A model generated the notes under the pieces. The model ran no database searches. It saw nothing but the letters and a program-made list of their open reading frames with translations, and was not told the origin of the DNA. Both the position numbers and the translations under genes were made by a program. This document shows, piece by piece, positions 62,755 through 64,000 of a stretch of DNA of 64,000 nt. The DNA is from Oryzicola mucosus (GTDB lineage: Bacteria > Pseudomonadota > Alphaproteobacteria > Rhizobiales > Rhizobiaceae), in the NCBI RefSeq assembly GCF_014534685.1, contig NZ_JACVVX010000007.1, forward strand, positions 111,595 through 175,594. The letters run 5' to 3'. Within the stretch, counting starts at the first letter, position 1; the number at the start of each line of letters is the position of its first letter.

Positions 62755-63360
62755 ATGAAAATTTCGAGCGAGCCAAGCGTCGGCGGTGAGTTGTGGGAAA
62801 TGTTGCCGGTTGGGCCTCGTCGTGCTCTGGCGCAGGCCGCCGCGAGTGAGTTCGGCAAGCGTGGCTATCACGCCACGACAACGCGCCACATCGCCGAGCA
62901 TGTCGGCATGAGCCCAGCGGGGCTTTATGTTCACTACGCCTCGAAGGCAGAGTTGCTCTTTACAATTTCTCGAATTGGCCACGAGTCGGTGTTGTCCGAG
63001 AGTTCGGCGGCGCTGGAAGGAATTTCATCGCCAGATGAGCGAGTCCATGCTCTGGTACGGAGCTTCACGATCTGGCATGCGGTCAATCACAATCTCGCGC
63101 GCGTTATCCAATACGAGTTGCGCTCACTTGAGCCTAAGCACTATCAGGTGATCGCCGCTATCCGTCGGAGCACGGAAGCGCTCGCTGCGGAAGTGTTCCG
63201 GCCGCTTTTTCGCGATGCGGAAAGCTTGAGTATGCACACTGTCGCCATCCTGTCTCTCGGCATCGATGTTGCCCGTTGGTACGTACCTGGCCGATCCCCC
63301 GATCCGATAGTCTTGGGAGAGGCCTATGCGAAGCTGGCACGAAATCTGCTCAGAGCTTAA
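62755..63360 (+). CDS. TetR-family transcriptional regulator
   Basis: A 201-residue repressor from ATG 62755 (a GTG at 62740 would add five residues). The helix-turn-helix is YHATTTRHIAEHVGMSPAGL followed by YVHYASKAELLF (about residues 38-70). The C-terminal part (FTIWHAVNHNLARVIQYELR; DVARWYVPGRSPDP) is the ligand domain seen in TetR proteins that sense acyl-CoA and control fatty-acid or acyl-CoA catabolism. It is divergent from the HAAT operon and probably represses it. Confidence 0.88.
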   Translation: MKISSEPSVGGELWEMLPVGPRRALAQAAASEFGKRGYHATTTRHIAEHVGMSPAGLYVHYASKAELLFTISRIGHESVLSESSAALEGISSPDERVHALVRSFTIWHAVNHNLARVIQYELRSLEPKHYQVIAAIRRSTEALAAEVFRPLFRDAESLSMHTVAILSLGIDVARWYVPGRSPDPIVLGEAYAKLARNLLRA

Positions 63361-63622
63361 CATGCTTCTGCCATTTGAAATCATTATCACAGTCTGAACC
63401 GCCGACGGCGTCGGGCTTGCGAATTTCAAAGCTCACCGGCCACCAACAAAGGCAACGGGCGCTGGAGGTCCGGGGACAAAAGCAGGGAGCTATTCCGCCC
63501 AACTCGCGGCATCGGCAGAGGCCGCAAGCGGAGGAGCTCAGGCCACGGCCACCATTATGCCCCGTCGCGGCTGTTCGAGCGTGCCAGTCTATCCTGTCCC
63601 AGGCAGTCGGCTACGATTTAGA

Positions 63623-63880
63623 TCACTCCATATCGGGAATATCGCCGGCGGTGAACAACACCGTCGGTTCTCCGTATTCGCCAATCGCCGGGCTGGCCTC
63701 TCGGCACCAGGCGATGGCGCCGACATGCTTCGTCGCCAGTGCCCTCGCAGTTCGTATGGCGCGATCCTCCGACTGCTGCTGCTCGGGTCCGAATGCGCTG
63801 AACAGCACGCCCTCGTCGTCACGATCGAAGGCCTGGACCACAATCAGCTGCGGCAGTTCCGGTGATGCGGCTTCGACCAT
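63623..63880 (-). CDS. Hypothetical protein, 85 residues
   Basis: Starts MVEAASPELPQLIVVQAFDR and ends GEYGEPTVLFTAGDIPDME. It is acidic and probably a small alpha-beta protein with no motif I recognise. Similar short proteins occur, as I recall, in rhizobial plasmid regions. ATG 63880 overlaps by reading into the end of the preceding gene's stop region, suggesting coupling. Confidence 0.6.
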   Translation of the reverse strand: MVEAASPELPQLIVVQAFDRDDEGVLFSAFGPEQQQSEDRAIRTARALATKHVGAIAWCREASPAIGEYGEPTVLFTAGDIPDME

Positions 63881-63882
63881 GG

Positions 63883-64000
63883 CTATCCATACCTTTTCAA
63901 GATTTCGTCGGTCGTCAGATAGGAAGGCCGCCACTCGACCGGGTTGAACTCCTCGTCCGATGAGAAGAGCGCCCAATAGGGTGCTTCTCCGTGATCGAGA
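63883..64000 (-). CDS. Hypothetical protein, C-terminus only (continues beyond the window)
   Basis: The minus-strand frame reads LDHGEAPYWALFSSDEEFNP and ends TTDEILKRYG with a stop at 63885-63883, two bases before the next gene's ATG. It is open to the window edge. The family is unknown. Confidence 0.5.
   Translation of the reverse strand, partial: LDHGEAPYWALFSSDEEFNPVEWRPSYLTTDEILKRYG

Overview
The window looks like accessory DNA from an alphaproteobacterium of the Rhizobiales (Rhizobium, Mesorhizobium or Ensifer-like). The grounds are moderately high GC with strong GC3, paired Ku genes next to LigD, a DUF2243 protein and small rhizobial-type proteins, an HWE-family histidine kinase, branched-chain-amino-acid-type (HAAT) ABC operons, and many decayed transposons. 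I cannot place it to species. The mix of catabolic operons, toxin-antitoxin, quorum sensing and mobile-element debris suggests a plasmid or genomic island, which is an inference.

Layout. 1-4 kb: the 3' end of an acyl-homoserine-lactone synthase gene, a GNAT acetyltransferase whose 3' end runs into a Ku-gene scrap, a divergent SDR/AraC pair, and a tiny two-helix membrane protein. 4.1-16.8 kb: one long minus-strand operon headed by an IclR regulator, then hyuA-hyuB, a complete HAAT transporter (substrate-binding protein, livF, livM, livG, livH), a cupin, an HpcH/HpaI-type lyase, a thiolase and an acyl-CoA synthetase. A 17-bp palindrome lies in the iclR leader. 16.9-18.1 kb: a decayed IS3-family element. 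18.2-22.3 kb: an HWE histidine kinase, a DUF2243 membrane protein, a glycosidase-like protein and small proteins. 22.5-28.0 kb: a non-homologous end-joining locus of two tandem Ku genes, a stand-alone ATP-dependent ligase and a convergent three-domain LigD. 28.6-30.3 kb: hipBA with four operator-like repeats at exact 27-bp spacing. 30.6-31.9 kb: an IclR scrap and a DEDDh exonuclease with a clamp-binding-like motif.

32.1-47.0 kb: a 14.9-kb Tn3-family unit bounded by two identical 37-bp inverted repeats and a 5-bp direct repeat (ACATG). It carries a GntR-regulated sugar or sugar-acid uptake and oxidation operon: binding protein, two permeases, ATPase, FAD oxidoreductase, a GMC oxidoreductase fused to a gluconate-dehydrogenase-subunit-3-like domain, aldehyde dehydrogenase and gluconokinase. 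It also carries a resolvase and a frameshifted transposase. It appears to have landed in an ArsR-type regulator gene.

47.0-51.7 kb: IS66 debris, a large RTX protein with seven regular repeats ahead of the RTX block, and remnants of a Nudix protein and an unrecognised protein. 51.8-62.6 kb: a second minus-strand catabolic operon made of a fused LivH-LivM permease, livG, livF, a binding protein, an acetoacetate-decarboxylase-like protein, a quinone-oxidoreductase-like dehydrogenase, two SDRs (one with a FabL-type active site), an EthD-like protein and an acyl-CoA dehydrogenase. A divergent TetR regulator probably controls it. 63.6-64.0 kb: two small genes, one cut by the window edge.

The two HAAT operons are built alike: dedicated uptake, then CoA- and NAD(P)-dependent degradation of an organic acid or ketone. 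Their substrates cannot be read from the sequence.
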